From Hexactinellida sp. DTS-2022 (Eukaryota > Porifera > Hexactinellida), in NCBI GenBank assembly GCA_028753945.1, contig JAPNXP010000014.1, positions 1,488,001 through 1,552,000 of the forward strand: a stretch of DNA of 64,000 nucleotides, given 5' to 3'. How positions within the stretch are numbered: the stretch's first letter is position 1; each line of letters begins with the position of its first letter. The notes beneath the pieces are model-generated. The model was not told the DNA's origin. It searched no databases and saw only the letters and a list, made by a program, of their open reading frames with translations. Below, one piece after another: positions 33,453 to 44,262 of this stretch. The translations under genes and the position numbers were made by a program.

Positions 33453-33956
33453 TACGTACATGCATGGCCTACTATAATACGGCTATAGTACATGCATAAT
33501 TAGATTATAAAAATTATTTGCTTTTTCTAAGCTAATTATCTCATTATCTCAAAAGTTAATGAAGTTAAGCATAATTTATGTATTATCAATGAATAGGAAG
33601 TTACCTATTCCGGATAGATCAGAACTAGCCCAGTTTACATAAAATCGATAGTTTTTGAGTTATGACTCATTTTAGGAAATATACATTTCCCCTGGCAACC
33701 GAGGAATGTGTCTACATTCCATTTATAATTTCGATATATTTTATTCAACTAGTTATAGGCATCATCATGATTCATGTCCCAATCTTGAACATTTATAACG
33801 AGTCTAACTATGGAAAAAGCAGGTATAAAAACACGATATTTCGCACCCAAAATATCGATTACGTCATCACATAGCACAATTCTGAAGGATGCTATGTATA
33901 CCCGTGAACTACGTAGTTCACGGTATACCTTGATACCAAGTTCCTATATAGTTATA
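33453..33956. other. Spacer with one end of an inverted pair
   Basis: ACATGCATGGCCTACTATAA and TACGGCTATAGTACATGCAT (33458-33497) reappear inverted near 34225-34265 (AGCCGTATTATAGAAGGCCA). The pair frames 33.5-34.26 kb, possibly an ~800-bp element with a nested MITE. No coding content. Confidence 0.45.
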
Positions 33957-34133
33957 CAGTCGAAATCGGGGTTTTTTGCCACGGGTTTTTTTTGCTTATT
34001 GGGTTTTTTTGCCTCCTTTTGTCGTGCAAAAATGTGATATCTTAATGTGTTTTCCATCGGGTTTTTTTGCTTATTGGGTTTTTTGCCTCCTTTTGTCGTG
34101 CATTTGGGGGGCAAAAAAACCCGATTTCGACTG
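33957..34133. mobile_element. Pogo-like MITE, CAGTCGAAATCGGGG family
   Basis: CAGTCGAAATCGGGGTTTTT to AACCCGATTTCGACTG, flanked by TA on both sides. Internal direct repeats of GGGTTTTTTTGCTTATTGGG and GCCTCCTTTTGTCGTGC. Confidence 0.85.
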
Positions 34134-34260
34134 TAGTACATTTATGACGTCTATCATTACTAGTTATGGAGATAAATATAAATAACCTATTTATCAATGG
34201 ACTCTTATTTCCTACTATGATTCGGCAGCATGTATAGCCGTATTATAGAAGGCCATGGTA

Positions 34261-34745
34261 CATGTTATGTCGATTTTGTCAAATGTTGATTTTACAAAAT
34301 CAACATGAATCAACGAAACTAAAACAAATGTTCGACTTGGCTATATTACTCGGATAGGCCTTAGTTTTATTGCATTTTGTTCAGAAATCGCTTCATCCAA
34401 GTATATATCGACTTGTATGAAGAAATTTTATTACCAAATGAATTTTACTAGAATGAAAAAGTATTCCAGGGTGATTTTGCAAAATCAACGAATAAAATAT
34501 GTCGATTTTATAAAATCAACATTTTTTATACGTTGATTATGTAAATCGACATTTCTAATTAATTGATTTTGTAAAATCGACATTCTGAAATGTCGATTTT
34601 ACAAAATCAACTAATTAAAAATGTCGATTTTATAAAATCAACTATTACAAATTAAACTTAAGTTTGTATGTTTATTTTACAAAATCGACATTTTGGATGT
34701 TGATTTAGTAAATCGACTATTTGACAAAATCGACATAAAATACAC
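34261..34745. repeat. GATTTTACAAAATC palindrome cluster
   Basis: At least eight copies of TGTCGATTTTACAAAATCAA or variants (TATAAAATC, GTAAATC), each a near-palindrome, at irregular spacing. The right edge abuts a Helitron-like 5' end (ACAGGTTTGTGTTTTAATAG) ending near 34783. Confidence 0.75.
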
Positions 34746-34783
34746 ACATACACACACACAGGTTTGTGTTTTAATAGTATACA

Positions 34784-35566
34784 TAATCACTAGTTAATTA
34801 CTCTAGTACGTATATCAATTTCAATTTAACAACTGAATCCTTAATAATAGTGTAACAAATAGATTCCTACTGTAGAGCTGTTAATTAGGGACAAATTATA
34901 AAGTAACTATAATAATACAGGATAAGATAAAATAACCTCGTTTCGATTATTTCGAAATTTGATTTGATGGACAATAAAGACTCTGATTCTGATACTGATG
35001 TTTCCGAAATTATTGATTCTCAGCATATTACCGAAACTACACTTATACCAAAATTGATTAACCTTATTCCTGCAATTTCTGATATTAATGCAGCTGCGTT
35101 TCAGATTCAGATCAAAGTGGAAATACCCGATCATATTTATGCTCTTCATTTTGCTTATTAACACTGGAGAAAGTATCGGTAGTTTAATGATCCAAATTCC
35201 AATCCCTCTGATTATTCGAGAAGCGATGATACTTATTAAACCCCAAATCGCTGATGATCGTAAAATGATTCGTTCTTTTGTTCAGAAAAGATTGACAGAA
35301 TATGCACTTAAGGTAGTTACTCTAAATAGTAGTCTGTACAACGAATTTTCAAGCACACACCTTACACTTAAATAAATTTCTCATTATCTAATTTTCAATT
35401 GTTAGTGCCTGAAGTATTCTTGTAAATTTACCAGTAGAATTTATAGTTAAAAAATATTTATATTATTTTACACTGGAGTGTGGAACATTTTACACTTGAG
35501 GTAAATCACACATGAAAAATGTTAGCTAAAACTAATGAATTAGAAACACGTTCATTACTACATATA
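34784..35566. other. Spacer with unassigned open frames
   Basis: Two overlapping plus-strand frames (34964-35161 starting MDNKDSDSDTDVSEIIDSQ, and 35088-35375) could be a frameshifted remnant of one gene just upstream of the integrase relic. No family recognised. Confidence 0.3.
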
Positions 35567-35730
35567 CTCGACTCCGCTTAATAGAGCCACCTCGGGAGCA
35601 GGTTGTTTTGACCCGATTAACCGAAAGTATTGTAAGCCAAACTGTAATTCTGTTCCATAAATCCTGTGAAACTTTGACCGAATAAGCGGAGAAACCGATT
35701 AACCTGTGGCTCTATTAAGCGGGGTTGACT
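35567..35730. mobile_element. Pogo-like MITE, CCGCTTAATAGAG family
   Basis: CTCGACTCCGCTTAATAGAG to TTAAGCGGGGTTGACT, terminal bases mutated. The interior matches the 18284-18452 copy, with a deletion after TTGACCCGATTAA. Confidence 0.72.
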
Positions 35731-35749
35731 TAACTTTTTTATAGGAAAC

Positions 35750-37056
35750 AAATAATGGGTTATTGCTCATTAAAGGGGATAGAATCGTGTTATCTGCCGG
35801 AATGATGCAAAGAGTTATAGAATGGTATCATAAGCAATTAAACCACCCAAATTTTACTATACAGTAGATGTCGGATATAAGCACACCGGTTATAAGAACA
35901 TATCGGATATAAGCACACTATGTTGGAAAACGGTTGCCATATACCCTGTATAATTTATGTCGGTTATAAGCACATGCCGGTTATAAGCACCATAAGTGCA
36001 GTTCCCGACGATGTGCTTATAACCGGCATCCACTGTATTATGCAGATCACTTAAATTACACTTTTATATATGGGGGTTAGAACAAGACAAATTGAAGAAA
36101 ATATACACAGATTTGGATTGCGATATTTGTGCTCAACTGTTTTGCTTCCTAAACGACCTCATTCAAGTCACATAAAAGTTTGGAAATATTTGAAAGAATA
36201 TAAATTGATTTGACACAAGTTGCCTTCGGAGTTCACGGAGAAATTCTTTCAAAAAGAGGATATCGATGGGTGTTAACTGTTCTTGACTGTTTTACCAAGT
36301 ACGCATGGGCTTTCCGCTAAACTAAAGAAACTGATCACATTTGTATGTTACTATTGGAATTGTTTTCTAATCGAGCAGTTCCACAATATTACAGAGTGAT
36401 AATGGAGGAGAGTTATTTCACACCAATCAAAAATATAATGCCAAAACTTGGAATAAAACTGATAAATGGTTCACCATATACTCCTACTTCACAAGGACAG
36501 GTGGAAAGATTTAATAGAACATTAAAATGCCTTCTTAGAAAAGAAATCCAGATAAAAATTTCGAATGAGAACTTGATTGTAGTAGAAGATTGGGCAAACA
36601 CATTAATTACAAGAGTATCGATACATATAGACACAAAATAAATAGATCTTTGTCTCTAACACCTTGGGAGCTTTACAACAACAGAACTTCTCCACATCCT
36701 TTAAAACAAATGTACTGTCATTGCGATCAATATCTACTGAAGAAATCGAAGAATGTTGCAAATTTCCAAATCTAAGTTTGGACTCTTGTCTGACTTCGGG
36801 TCATTTGGGCCTGAAAGAACCAATTAAAAAACACTCAGATGTTAGAGAAAGGCATCATATATCGACTTTTAACCAAACTACGAAATTGCAAATTGAGAAT
36901 TATAGAAGATTTAACAATAATATAGAAATATACCTAGAAATCGGGACAATAGCATATACGAAAAATCTGACAGTCTCGAGGATTAGAAAGAAAAAGCACT
37001 TTCTTGAAGCTAATAATATTAAAGTTAAGATCCTAAAACAACATTTACGGGGCTGA
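35750..37056 (+). pseudogene. Retroviral-type integrase relic
   Basis: The zinc-binding region of an integrase (VIEWYHKQLNHPNF) is visible at 35810-35855. After a nested MITE and degenerate sequence, the core follows: GYRWVLTVLDCFTKYAWAF (first Asp, near 36265-36315), LGIKLINGSPYTPTSQGQVERFNRTL (catalytic Glu, 36450-36525). The expected second Asp is not visible: the region reads VIMEESYF. Downstream frames (36590-36775 and 36664-37056) continue with INRSLSLTPWELYNN and a basic tail. Frameshifts and a stop at 36316-36318 make it non-functional. It resembles gypsy or Ginger/KRBA2 integrases. No reverse transcriptase or LTR was seen, which slightly favours a DNA-transposon origin. Confidence 0.7.
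35862..36035. mobile_element. Pogo-like MITE nested in integrase relic
   Basis: CAGTAGATGTCGGATATAAG to CCGGCATCCACTG, with TA on both sides. It interrupts the integrase directly after the LNHPNF motif. Confidence 0.85.
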
Positions 37057-37619
37057 CTGAATAGTGGAATCTAGGGTGACTGAATGGTGGAATCTAATGG
37101 AATCTAGTGAAATTACTAAATTTTAGTGGAATTGACTGAACGGTGGAATCGAGTGGATTTTCTAACGTTTGGCACTCTTCGATCATCCCCCCGACTCTTC
37201 AATAAAGTATAAATAATTTTGGTTAAAATGTACAATCTACGAAAATTAAAACTCTAGATGTTTGTAAACTCGCATGATGAAAGAAATTATGTGCATTTAT
37301 AATCATTAAATCTTTAAGTCTGAGTGCATATATACTTCTCCCCACAAATTACAACGCAATGATGAAACTGGCATGGTGTTCCAACCACAAATTATTATTA
37401 GCATAGACCAAATATATATAGCCTTTAAAAACTTGAGTAGATCTGTGAATTTATTGACTAGTTGAGTAGATTTGGAATTTATTGACAAAAACTTGAGCTG
37501 AATTGGAATTATTTTGAAAAACTTGAGTAGATTCGGAAATATCTAGGTTTATATTTGAGTGTCAGTAAAAGTTGAATATATTTGGAATTTTCCCCTAGTT
37601 TTATACTATACGTGCACAC
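37057..37619. repeat. Two small minisatellites and spacer
   Basis: 37071-37160 repeats TGACTGAATGGTGGAATCTA in about three degenerate copies. 37425-37545 repeats AAAACTTGAGTAGATTTGGA in about four. The rest is AT-rich. Confidence 0.6.
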
Positions 37620-37870
37620 TATTGAAATTATTCTCATTCCGGCCTTCCGTCGTACGCGATGGCCTGACAGAGATCATTGGTAATAGAGATTTGAAATTTA
37701 GACAGGGGATAGAGAATTTCCTGGAGATGATCACCTCGAATTATGTCTTTGTTCGTCAGCTGTATCGAAAATTGTATGCTAGTCTAGTGGATCCTTGATA
37801 ATTCGAATTAGCAATTGAAAATATAGAGGTTGTATCCTCCTAAGGATGTTCTTTCTATATATCCATTAAA
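37620..37870 (+). repeat. Duplicated segment, copy 1
   Basis: Matches the complement of 55311-55590 (GTACGCGATGG, AATTTCCTGGAGATGATCAC, GGATGTTCTTTCTATATATC). An open frame of 79 codons ends here, but the second copy is out of frame, so coding is doubtful. Confidence 0.65.
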
Positions 37871-38547
37871 ATGAATAGGTCGCTAAACTAATTCAACGTT
37901 TTATTAACGGTTTTTACGTAATGGCATAACACATTCCAGTCTGGCATTTCTATTCATCATCCAAGTTTGCCTAAATTGATGAATTACTTGCTACGGGAAC
38001 AATCGCTTCAAGACGCTAAATATGGAAAATGGGAGAGTGGAGTTATACCTAAACAATCCAAATTTAGATAAGAAAGGACTGAAAGAGTATCAAAATATCA
38101 AATTTGAGATACCACAACGTATTTAAGAGGCATCGTTCATAATTTTACATTCTAAGTTATATTTGCATTTTTCTAATTATTCTAATTATATTTCCTGTTT
38201 AATTATTATATCCTCAATTCCTATCTAGGTAATTATTATACAGTTCACTGTTTCCCTCACTAAATTTGTTAATTACACTAACAAAACATTAGGCGACGAA
38301 AGTTCCGTGCGACAAAGCTGAAACAATATTACCATTATACATTAACACTAACTTAAATTATCAGAACATATTTGACTGATTCCATAAGTTCAAATAATCA
38401 AAGTTGCAATATACATACCAATCCCTAGGGGGTCTTTTGACTTAAACAAGTCTTACTTTTGCTGATTCGAAATAAAATTCGCAAAAGAGACATACCCATT
38501 AGCAAATGAGCAATCATATGAAATAATTAACTAATATAGCATGATTC
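37871..38547. other. Spacer, no feature seen
   Basis: AT-rich 3' flank of ORC5. No repeat or gene recognised. Confidence 0.35.
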
Positions 38548-39783
38548 TTAGATATTTAATAAATCATTCAATTCAAAAGGGATACTTTTACATATTTTAG
38601 AAATCGCGTTGTAGTTCAATACGGAGTTAAATCTGGGATTAGAAATTCCGCAGTTAATAGGGTTAATCTGATTCAGAAGTCCTATGGAGATTAATGTAAG
38701 TATCTGAGCATAGAGATTTGTTGAAAATGGAATGTTTTCTCCTATAATTCGATAGAAAATAGCCAATAATCTGTCCAAATCAAAATTCCCAAGAAAATTG
38801 GACTGACTTTTTGATTTTTGTGGTGTGCGATATTTTTTAAGAGACCGGGTTGAAAATAACTTCGCATCAAATTTTGCCTGATTATGAGTTGCGAGAAAGG
38901 CAGATATCAATATGTATTTGCTGTAATAAGATAGTTGTGAGAGCGAAGAAGAAATGTGAATGCAGGAAGGAATAAATGCGTTGGTATTCCATTTATTTTC
39001 AAGTAAATCTTTAAGTTTTGAGTCTAACATTTTCAATAATTGCTTGGAGTTAGGTCGATCAGTCTCAGATACCGTATACTCAGAGTAATAAAGGAATAGC
39101 TCACAACAGATTCTAACTAATTCAGTGTTGTTTTGACATAGAGAAATCAAAATAGTCCAGACATTATGAAAAAATGAACTCAGTAATTGTTGAGAATAAC
39201 TCGAACCAGATTTTTCAACGAGCAAACATAAAATATCTTCTTTAGTATAAGGAGGTATATAGAGTTGAATTGGTTCTCTAATTGAAATGTTCGCATTAAA
39301 CTTACTGAATGGCAGCTCAGATATAAGAATAGTACAAACGTTTTTAGAAAAGTACTCTCCCAAACAAAATAAAGAGGAAATAATATGTGAATCCAATGTA
39401 CGCAGGAATTCAGCTTTATCACAAACAATAAATAAAGGTCTATCATTCTGTTCTAAAGAATTACTAATCAGATTAATTAACTTGGAAATACTATCCATTT
39501 CAGACGAATTAATAGATTTTGATATTGAATTATAGAACAATCTTTCTGAATAAGTTTCCAAACAGTTCACATAAATATATTCAAAATTGACTGTTTTAAG
39601 ACACTCCTTAACTAGCATAGTTTTACCACTACCTGACTGTCCGTATATAAACAATGCATTGTAGCATTTAGCTGTGTTACCTGCTAATAGTAGCAAATCG
39701 ATGAGATTCTGTGTGATATGTTGCCTTCCATATTTGTGTAAATAATCCATATTGCTAACCAGGGGTGTCTTCACTAGATTCAT
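38548..39783 (-). CDS. ORC5: Origin recognition complex subunit 5
   Basis: 411 residues, close to the usual ~435 of animal ORC5, in a single ORF. ORC5 is an AAA+ subunit of the six-part complex that marks replication origins and loads the MCM helicase. The AAA+ domain has Walker A GQSGSGKT (48-55) and Walker B LFIVCDKAE (117-125), where ORC5 proteins have DKAE, followed by FLRTLDSHI. The C-terminal ORC5-type half shows LSYYSKYILISAFLATHNQA (matching the YYSKFILIAAYLASYNPAR region of known ORC5), then FDLDRLLAIFYRII and the closing winged-helix-like part. Start is the first ATG of the frame, 15 codons before the alignable region; stop TAA at 38548-38550. No intron, frameshift or missing key motif was seen. 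Confidence 0.93.
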   Translation of the reverse strand: MNLVKTPLVSNMDYLHKYGRQHITQNLIDLLLLAGNTAKCYNALFIYGQSGSGKTMLVKECLKTVNFEYIYVNCLETYSERLFYNSISKSINSSEMDSISKLINLISNSLEQNDRPLFIVCDKAEFLRTLDSHIISSLFCLGEYFSKNVCTILISELPFSKFNANISIREPIQLYIPPYTKEDILCLLVEKSGSSYSQQLLSSFFHNVWTILISLCQNNTELVRICCELFLYYSEYTVSETDRPNSKQLLKMLDSKLKDLLENKWNTNAFIPSCIHISSSLSQLSYYSKYILISAFLATHNQAKFDAKLFSTRSLKKYRTPQKSKSQSNFLGNFDLDRLLAIFYRIIGENIPFSTNLYAQILTLISIGLLNQINPINCGISNPRFNSVLNYNAISKICKSIPFELNDLLNI

Positions 39784-40228
39784 AGTTTAATTGTCTAAAT
39801 GAATTCTAAACAATGGATAATAATAATCAAGAGTCATTAAAAGTTAAAACCAAAAATACCTGTTTGTTGGAATTGAAATAACCAATCATGAGCGAGTGCT
39901 CATGGAAAGATTTTATATCAAAAACTCACCTTTGCAAACCCAGGGGTTTTAAAAAATGTTGGCTGATATATAAGTAGGGCATTAGGAATTTTTGGTCAAT
40001 GTTCATTTTTGTGGATCGTCATCGGATCGTAGATCATTTATAAATAATAATCGTGATCTGATTAGACTTTATAGCAAAAGATTCCGACACAGGTACATTT
40101 TTCATAATTAAAAATGGGGAGGGGGGGGGGCTGCCCCCCCTCTGACGCCGCGCCTGATTATTATATAACTATAAGTATATAACTATGACAAAAATATTAC
40201 TAACTATGCAATTAATTGTTTAGTGAAG
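39784..40228. other. ORC5 upstream spacer
   Basis: AT-rich 5' flank of ORC5. At 40100-40156 a GC-rich foldback (GGGGGGGGGCTGCCCCCCC followed by TCTGACGCCGCGCCTG) looks like one end of a hAT element. No partner end found. Confidence 0.4.
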
Positions 40229-40306
40229 AGCAAGGCCGCATAGCGGCCGTTAATTTTAGATGCGTAGCACCGATCTGTCGCAAAGTGACCGAGACCGAAG
40301 GCCTCG
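40229..40306 (+). mobile_element. Helitron-like 3' end, family C
   Basis: AAGGCCGCATAGCGGCCGTT, GTCGCAAAGTGAC foldback and GACCGAAGGCCTCG before T. The 5' part is missing. Confidence 0.6.
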
Positions 40307-40398
40307 TATATAAATAAGTCAAATTGAATTATTGACTGTCTTAGTAGGTTTAATTCCCTCTCGTACAAACATAATTTGAATCTATCAAAAAGACAGCA

Positions 40399-40525
40399 CA
40401 GTGCAACCTCGATTAGCCGAACTCGTTGGGACATGTCAAACATGTTCGGATAATTTATGGCTAAATAAATCTAATGAATAAAATAGGGACAAGCAAGGTT
40501 TGTTCGGATAATCGAAGTTGCACTG
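40399..40525. mobile_element. Pogo-like MITE, CAGTGCAACC family
   Basis: CAGTGCAACCTCGATTAGCC to CGAAGTTGCACTG, with internal TGTTCGGATAAT inverted motifs. Right flank TA, left flank CA. Confidence 0.75.
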
Positions 40526-40661
40526 TAGTGGTGTTCGCGTAATAGCAAGTCGCATTTTGCTCTATTAGAGGAACAGAATTGACATTATACTCGCTTGGGG
40601 ACTGAAAATAACTTGCTAATAGAGCAATATTGCTATTAGGCGAACACCAGTTACACCACTG
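40526..40661. mobile_element. Pogo-like MITE, GGTGTTCGC family
   Basis: GTGGTGTTCGCGTAATAGCA at the left; CGAACACCAGTTACACCACTG at the right, followed by TA. It abuts the preceding element and may have used the same TA. Confidence 0.65.
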
Positions 40662-40991
40662 TATTGCGTTAATGAAGTTTTATTATTAATCTATAAATTC
40701 AATATTTTTAAACACCCAAGGAAATGTAATTCAACCAAACCGATCTGAACAGATTAACTAAAATATGTTCAAAACCTTAGAGTAATATATTACCACATAC
40801 TAACACCATATACTATTAAACCTAAACAACAATTAATTAAGTCCAGAATTGAAGAGCATATTGATATGGTCTATTAGCCTGATAGACTTTCGATAGAGTA
40901 AATGAGGTATAGTACAAAAGATGGGGATCGATTTGTGTTCAGTTTGGTACACAAGATGAAATATAATTCTTTTTCTCTCTCTCTGTATAAT
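40662..40991. other. LIS1 3' flank
   Basis: AT-rich; a short CTCTCTCTCT tract lies right after the LIS1 stop (40973-40985). Nothing else seen. Confidence 0.4.
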
Positions 40992-42254
40992 CTATCGGCA
41001 TTCCCAAATTTTCGCAGAATAATCTACACTTCCAGTTAGGACGAAAGGGTTTTTGTGATGACAATCGAGACAGCTTACAAAATGGTCATGAGCTTGCAAT
41101 GATTTATGAATTCTCTGATTTTTGTAGTCCCACATTTTTAAGGTTTTATCATCAGAAACGCTAAGAATGTATTTCCCTCCCGGGTGGAATTTGAGGCCGC
41201 GAATCCAATCATCATGTCCCCTGAGCTCGCACAGACATAGACCGGTCGCCACATCCCACATTCGGATGGATTTGTCTCTCGACCCGGACACGAGATAGCG
41301 ACTGGGCTTTCCTTTCTTAGTCGCGGCGTCCAAACTAAGCATGTCGGATTCCTTCTGGTGACACAAGTTAACGGAAATGGAGTGAAAAGCCGTATCTGGC
41401 GCCCATTCCAAACACTCAATCACGTGGTCATGCCCAGTGAATTCATTCACACACTCGGTTGTCGACACCAGCCATATCTTAACTGTCTTATCGTCCGAAC
41501 AGCTGGCGATGTACTGACCATCAGGTGACACCTTTACACAGCGGACCCACTCCTTATGAGCTCGAATTGTCTTTTGGCAGTAGCCAGAGGAGAGGTCCCA
41601 TAGCTTGATACACGCGTCGCGAGATGCTGACACCAGTAGACCGCTTGGTGTGTATGTTAGCGAGTGTATACTGTGCTCGTGTCCCTGTAGCGTCTTAGTG
41701 CACTGCAGAGCTGTTATGTCCCACAGCTTTATGCTCATGTCGTTAGAACACGAGGCAAGATATTTCCCACTCGGGTCGAATACCACGTCTTGTACACTGT
41801 CAGTGTGTCCCTTCAGTGTTCCGTTAATCTCACCAGTCTCGGAGTCCCATAGCTTTATCTGAGCGTCATCAGAAGCAGTAGCGACCAGCTGGTACAGCGG
41901 ATGGAAACGTACTGCATTTATAACATTCCTATGTCCCACTAGTGTTGTCCGCTCAGGCGGTCGCGGTATCCACTCTGAAGGATCTAGCTTCTTGCGTGAA
42001 GGCAGATACTGTTCGGTTGATATTTCTTTCAAGCGCTTCGTCAGTTCTTCATTCTTCATAGTCAATCTAACGACAGCAACCCATTTCTTCTCCAGAGCTC
42101 CTTTGGTAGCTGCAGAGGAGTTATTGTTAGGAATGCCCACTTCTCGAGTGAAGACTTCGTGTGTTTCACTGAGGCCCTGGGACTTTAAATACTCTGCGAG
42201 AGCTAAGTGCAGCTCTTCCCGCTGTTTGCCTGATAGCAGGGACTTATCTACCAT
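40992..42254 (-). CDS. PAFAH1B1: LIS1 (PAFAH1B1), dynein regulator
   Basis: 420 residues in one ORF, against 410 in human. LIS1 binds the dynein motor domain and, with NudE and NudC proteins, supports nuclear migration, spindle orientation and cargo transport. It is also the regulatory subunit of platelet-activating-factor acetylhydrolase 1B. The LisH dimerisation motif is at about 9-40 (REELHLALAEYLKSQGLSET), a coiled coil at about 52-82, then the conserved DPSEWIPRPPERTTLVGH linker and seven WD40 repeats to the C-terminal VDYSAKIWECR. The loop before the sixth repeat (about 285-318) is longer than in vertebrates. The coding sequence is visibly GC-richer than its AT-rich flanks and lacks introns. 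No frame break was found, and the motif conservation argues for a working gene. Start ATG at 42252-42254 fits the usual N-terminus. Confidence 0.96.
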   Translation of the reverse strand: MVDKSLLSGKQREELHLALAEYLKSQGLSETHEVFTREVGIPNNNSSAATKGALEKKWVAVVRLTMKNEELTKRLKEISTEQYLPSRKKLDPSEWIPRPPERTTLVGHRNVINAVRFHPLYQLVATASDDAQIKLWDSETGEINGTLKGHTDSVQDVVFDPSGKYLASCSNDMSIKLWDITALQCTKTLQGHEHSIHSLTYTPSGLLVSASRDACIKLWDLSSGYCQKTIRAHKEWVRCVKVSPDGQYIASCSDDKTVKIWLVSTTECVNEFTGHDHVIECLEWAPDTAFHSISVNLCHQKESDMLSLDAATKKGKPSRYLVSGSRDKSIRMWDVATGLCLCELRGHDDWIRGLKFHPGGKYILSVSDDKTLKMWDYKNQRIHKSLQAHDHFVSCLDCHHKNPFVLTGSVDYSAKIWECR

Positions 42255-43813
42255 TCTAATGGCATTCGTAACAAGTTAAGAAATATTACAGTAGAACCTT
42301 GCTTAGTGACTTTAAGGATTCGATTACGTGTGATCTTAGATTGGAAATTAGTGTGAGTGTAGCAAATTAATTAATTAAAGCGATTAAAGCGTAAATTTGA
42401 CACTGTAATATGCCTTAAAAAACCACTCGATAATCCGAAAGGAAAATTTTCTGATAAGTGAAAACCAACCTATTATAATTGAGCATTAAATGTTAATAGC
42501 CAATCTAAGTATGAACATTTGAGGGAAAAACCTCGCTAATCCGAATTATACGTATTTAGAATTTAGGGTTGATTAAAAGCCAATGTAAAGTAGACTCTAT
42601 TAATACAAACACCAGGGGACCATCTATTTTTGTTCGTATTATCCGGAATTCGTATTAACCGGAGTCATATGCAAGCATTTGTATAGGCTAGGGGAATTAA
42701 CTTTGTTAATCTTAGCTGCTTAGTAATAAAATAAATTATATATATTATATAATAATTAACGATAATATATTCTGCCGTAAATACATACAATGACATATTT
42801 CAATGTGAAATCTGGTCGAACCGCTATTTGGATTAGCGAGGGGGTAATGTAACTATCTTTTAATGGTTGAATAAAATCGCTGAGATTAAAAAATACTATG
42901 AATCTGACTCGCCTGATCAAAAAGCCGAATTTTTAAGCTTTGTATAAACTCGTCAACACGTCAACTGCCGTGAAATAGGAAAATCGTTTAGAATATTATG
43001 GAGAATAAATCGAAACTAATTATCGAACGTACCAAATCAAAATTTTGATAATAACACATATACAAGTCTTAATAAAGCCACCGGTTAACAGGGTAAACAT
43101 TTTAGAGGATTTGCTAACTGAATTACTGTATGGTTGGTAAAATTTAGGGTTACCCACCCCAGATAAAGTAACTAATTTAAGCGGATGTCCGTATTCCATG
43201 TAATATCAAGCGACACTTATTGCATATACATAGAATTAGCAGCGTGATGGTTACAGAAATAACATATTTCAGGACACGATTGAAATGAAATTTCGGTATA
43301 CAATATATGTGCTTACAATATAATTTCGACTTTTTCTGTAGTTTTTCATACTTAGTGACATCAATTAATACGAATTTCGAAAAAAGGCCAAACATTTATA
43401 CGATCCCAGTGTTCGTACGTAATATAATTCATTAAAATCGAGATCCTATACAATAATGAATTTCGTTTATAGAAGCTTCACTTAGTGATATTATCTGTAA
43501 GCGCAATCAACTATAAAATAACCTTTTTAGAATTTTTTGTGATATATTACGTCCTTAGCACGGCAGAGAATTTCAAATTACTAGTATAGTATAACCTGTT
43601 AATATCGATAACGGTCACCCAATGGATTGGCCAAAATGACCGTTATAAACAGGTGATCGCTATACACAAGTAGATTATAAATATGAGTAATATGGGAACA
43701 TATTATAAGTGCCGTTATAGACAGGTGATGCTAGGCGCAAGTTATAATATAGATTCTAATTTAAACCGATTCAGCGTTTAATATAAATGAGTGTGCTTAG
43801 TTGGGAATAGATA
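42255..43813. other. LIS1 upstream, pogo-like fragments
   Basis: A MITE-type end, CAGTAGAACCTTGCTTAGTG, starts 35 bp before the LIS1 ATG (42289). ACCTCGCTAATCCGAA at 42532 and TTTGGATTAGCGAGG at 42830 are inverted and may frame a ~320-bp element. A further end-like sequence, TAGACTCTATTAATACAAAC, lies at about 42592. Near 43590-43740, CGTTATAAACAGGTGATCG motifs repeat. No gene seen. Confidence 0.5.
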
Positions 43814-44262
43814 CAGTAGAACCTCGTTAGTAGGAACACCATAAATGCGTTCGCTTTATCCGGAATTCGTATTAGCCAATATCATTTGTAATGAAAAGGA
43901 TCTGAAAGAGACAGGAATAGTGTTTGTATTCAAGGGTGTCGATCCTGAGGGGCGAGAGCACCCCGACATTTAGTGCACCTCATATTATTATCTCCCATAG
44001 AATCAGTAAATATTGTTGTCTTTTAATTTTTTAGTGAAATTCAATGATATTTGAAAATAATCTTCACCCCAAAATTTTTATTAGATTAACTTTGTGAGTA
44101 CGTATTATTAATAAATAATTAATTCATAATTACAATTATTACATACTGACGCCTTTCATCAAAATGAGACCATATGATGTTCGCCTCCGCCAGTTTGCTT
44201 TTCAAATCGACGCTCTGTTTGCATTAACCATGTTCGTAATTCGTACTAACGAGGTTCTACTG
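43814..44262. mobile_element. 449-bp pogo-like MITE, CAGTAGAACCTCG family
   Basis: CAGTAGAACCTCGTTAGTAG to TACTAACGAGGTTCTACTG, flanked by TA on both sides. No coding frame. Confidence 0.85.

Noticed and set aside
35750-37056. LTR retrotransposon
   Set aside because: Only integrase motifs are visible; no reverse transcriptase, protease or flanking LTRs were found in the window.
37559-37798. 79-codon gene in the duplicated segment
   Set aside because: The second copy at 55311-55590 has indels that break this frame, so coding conservation is not supported.
38548-39783. ORC4 or Cdc6 in place of ORC5
   Set aside because: The DKAE Walker B form and the YYSKYILISAFLATHNQA segment are typical of ORC5; length and C-terminal half also fit.
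41138-41862. Open frames antisense to or out of frame with LIS1
   Set aside because: Shadows of a strongly conserved coding sequence with higher GC and fewer stops.
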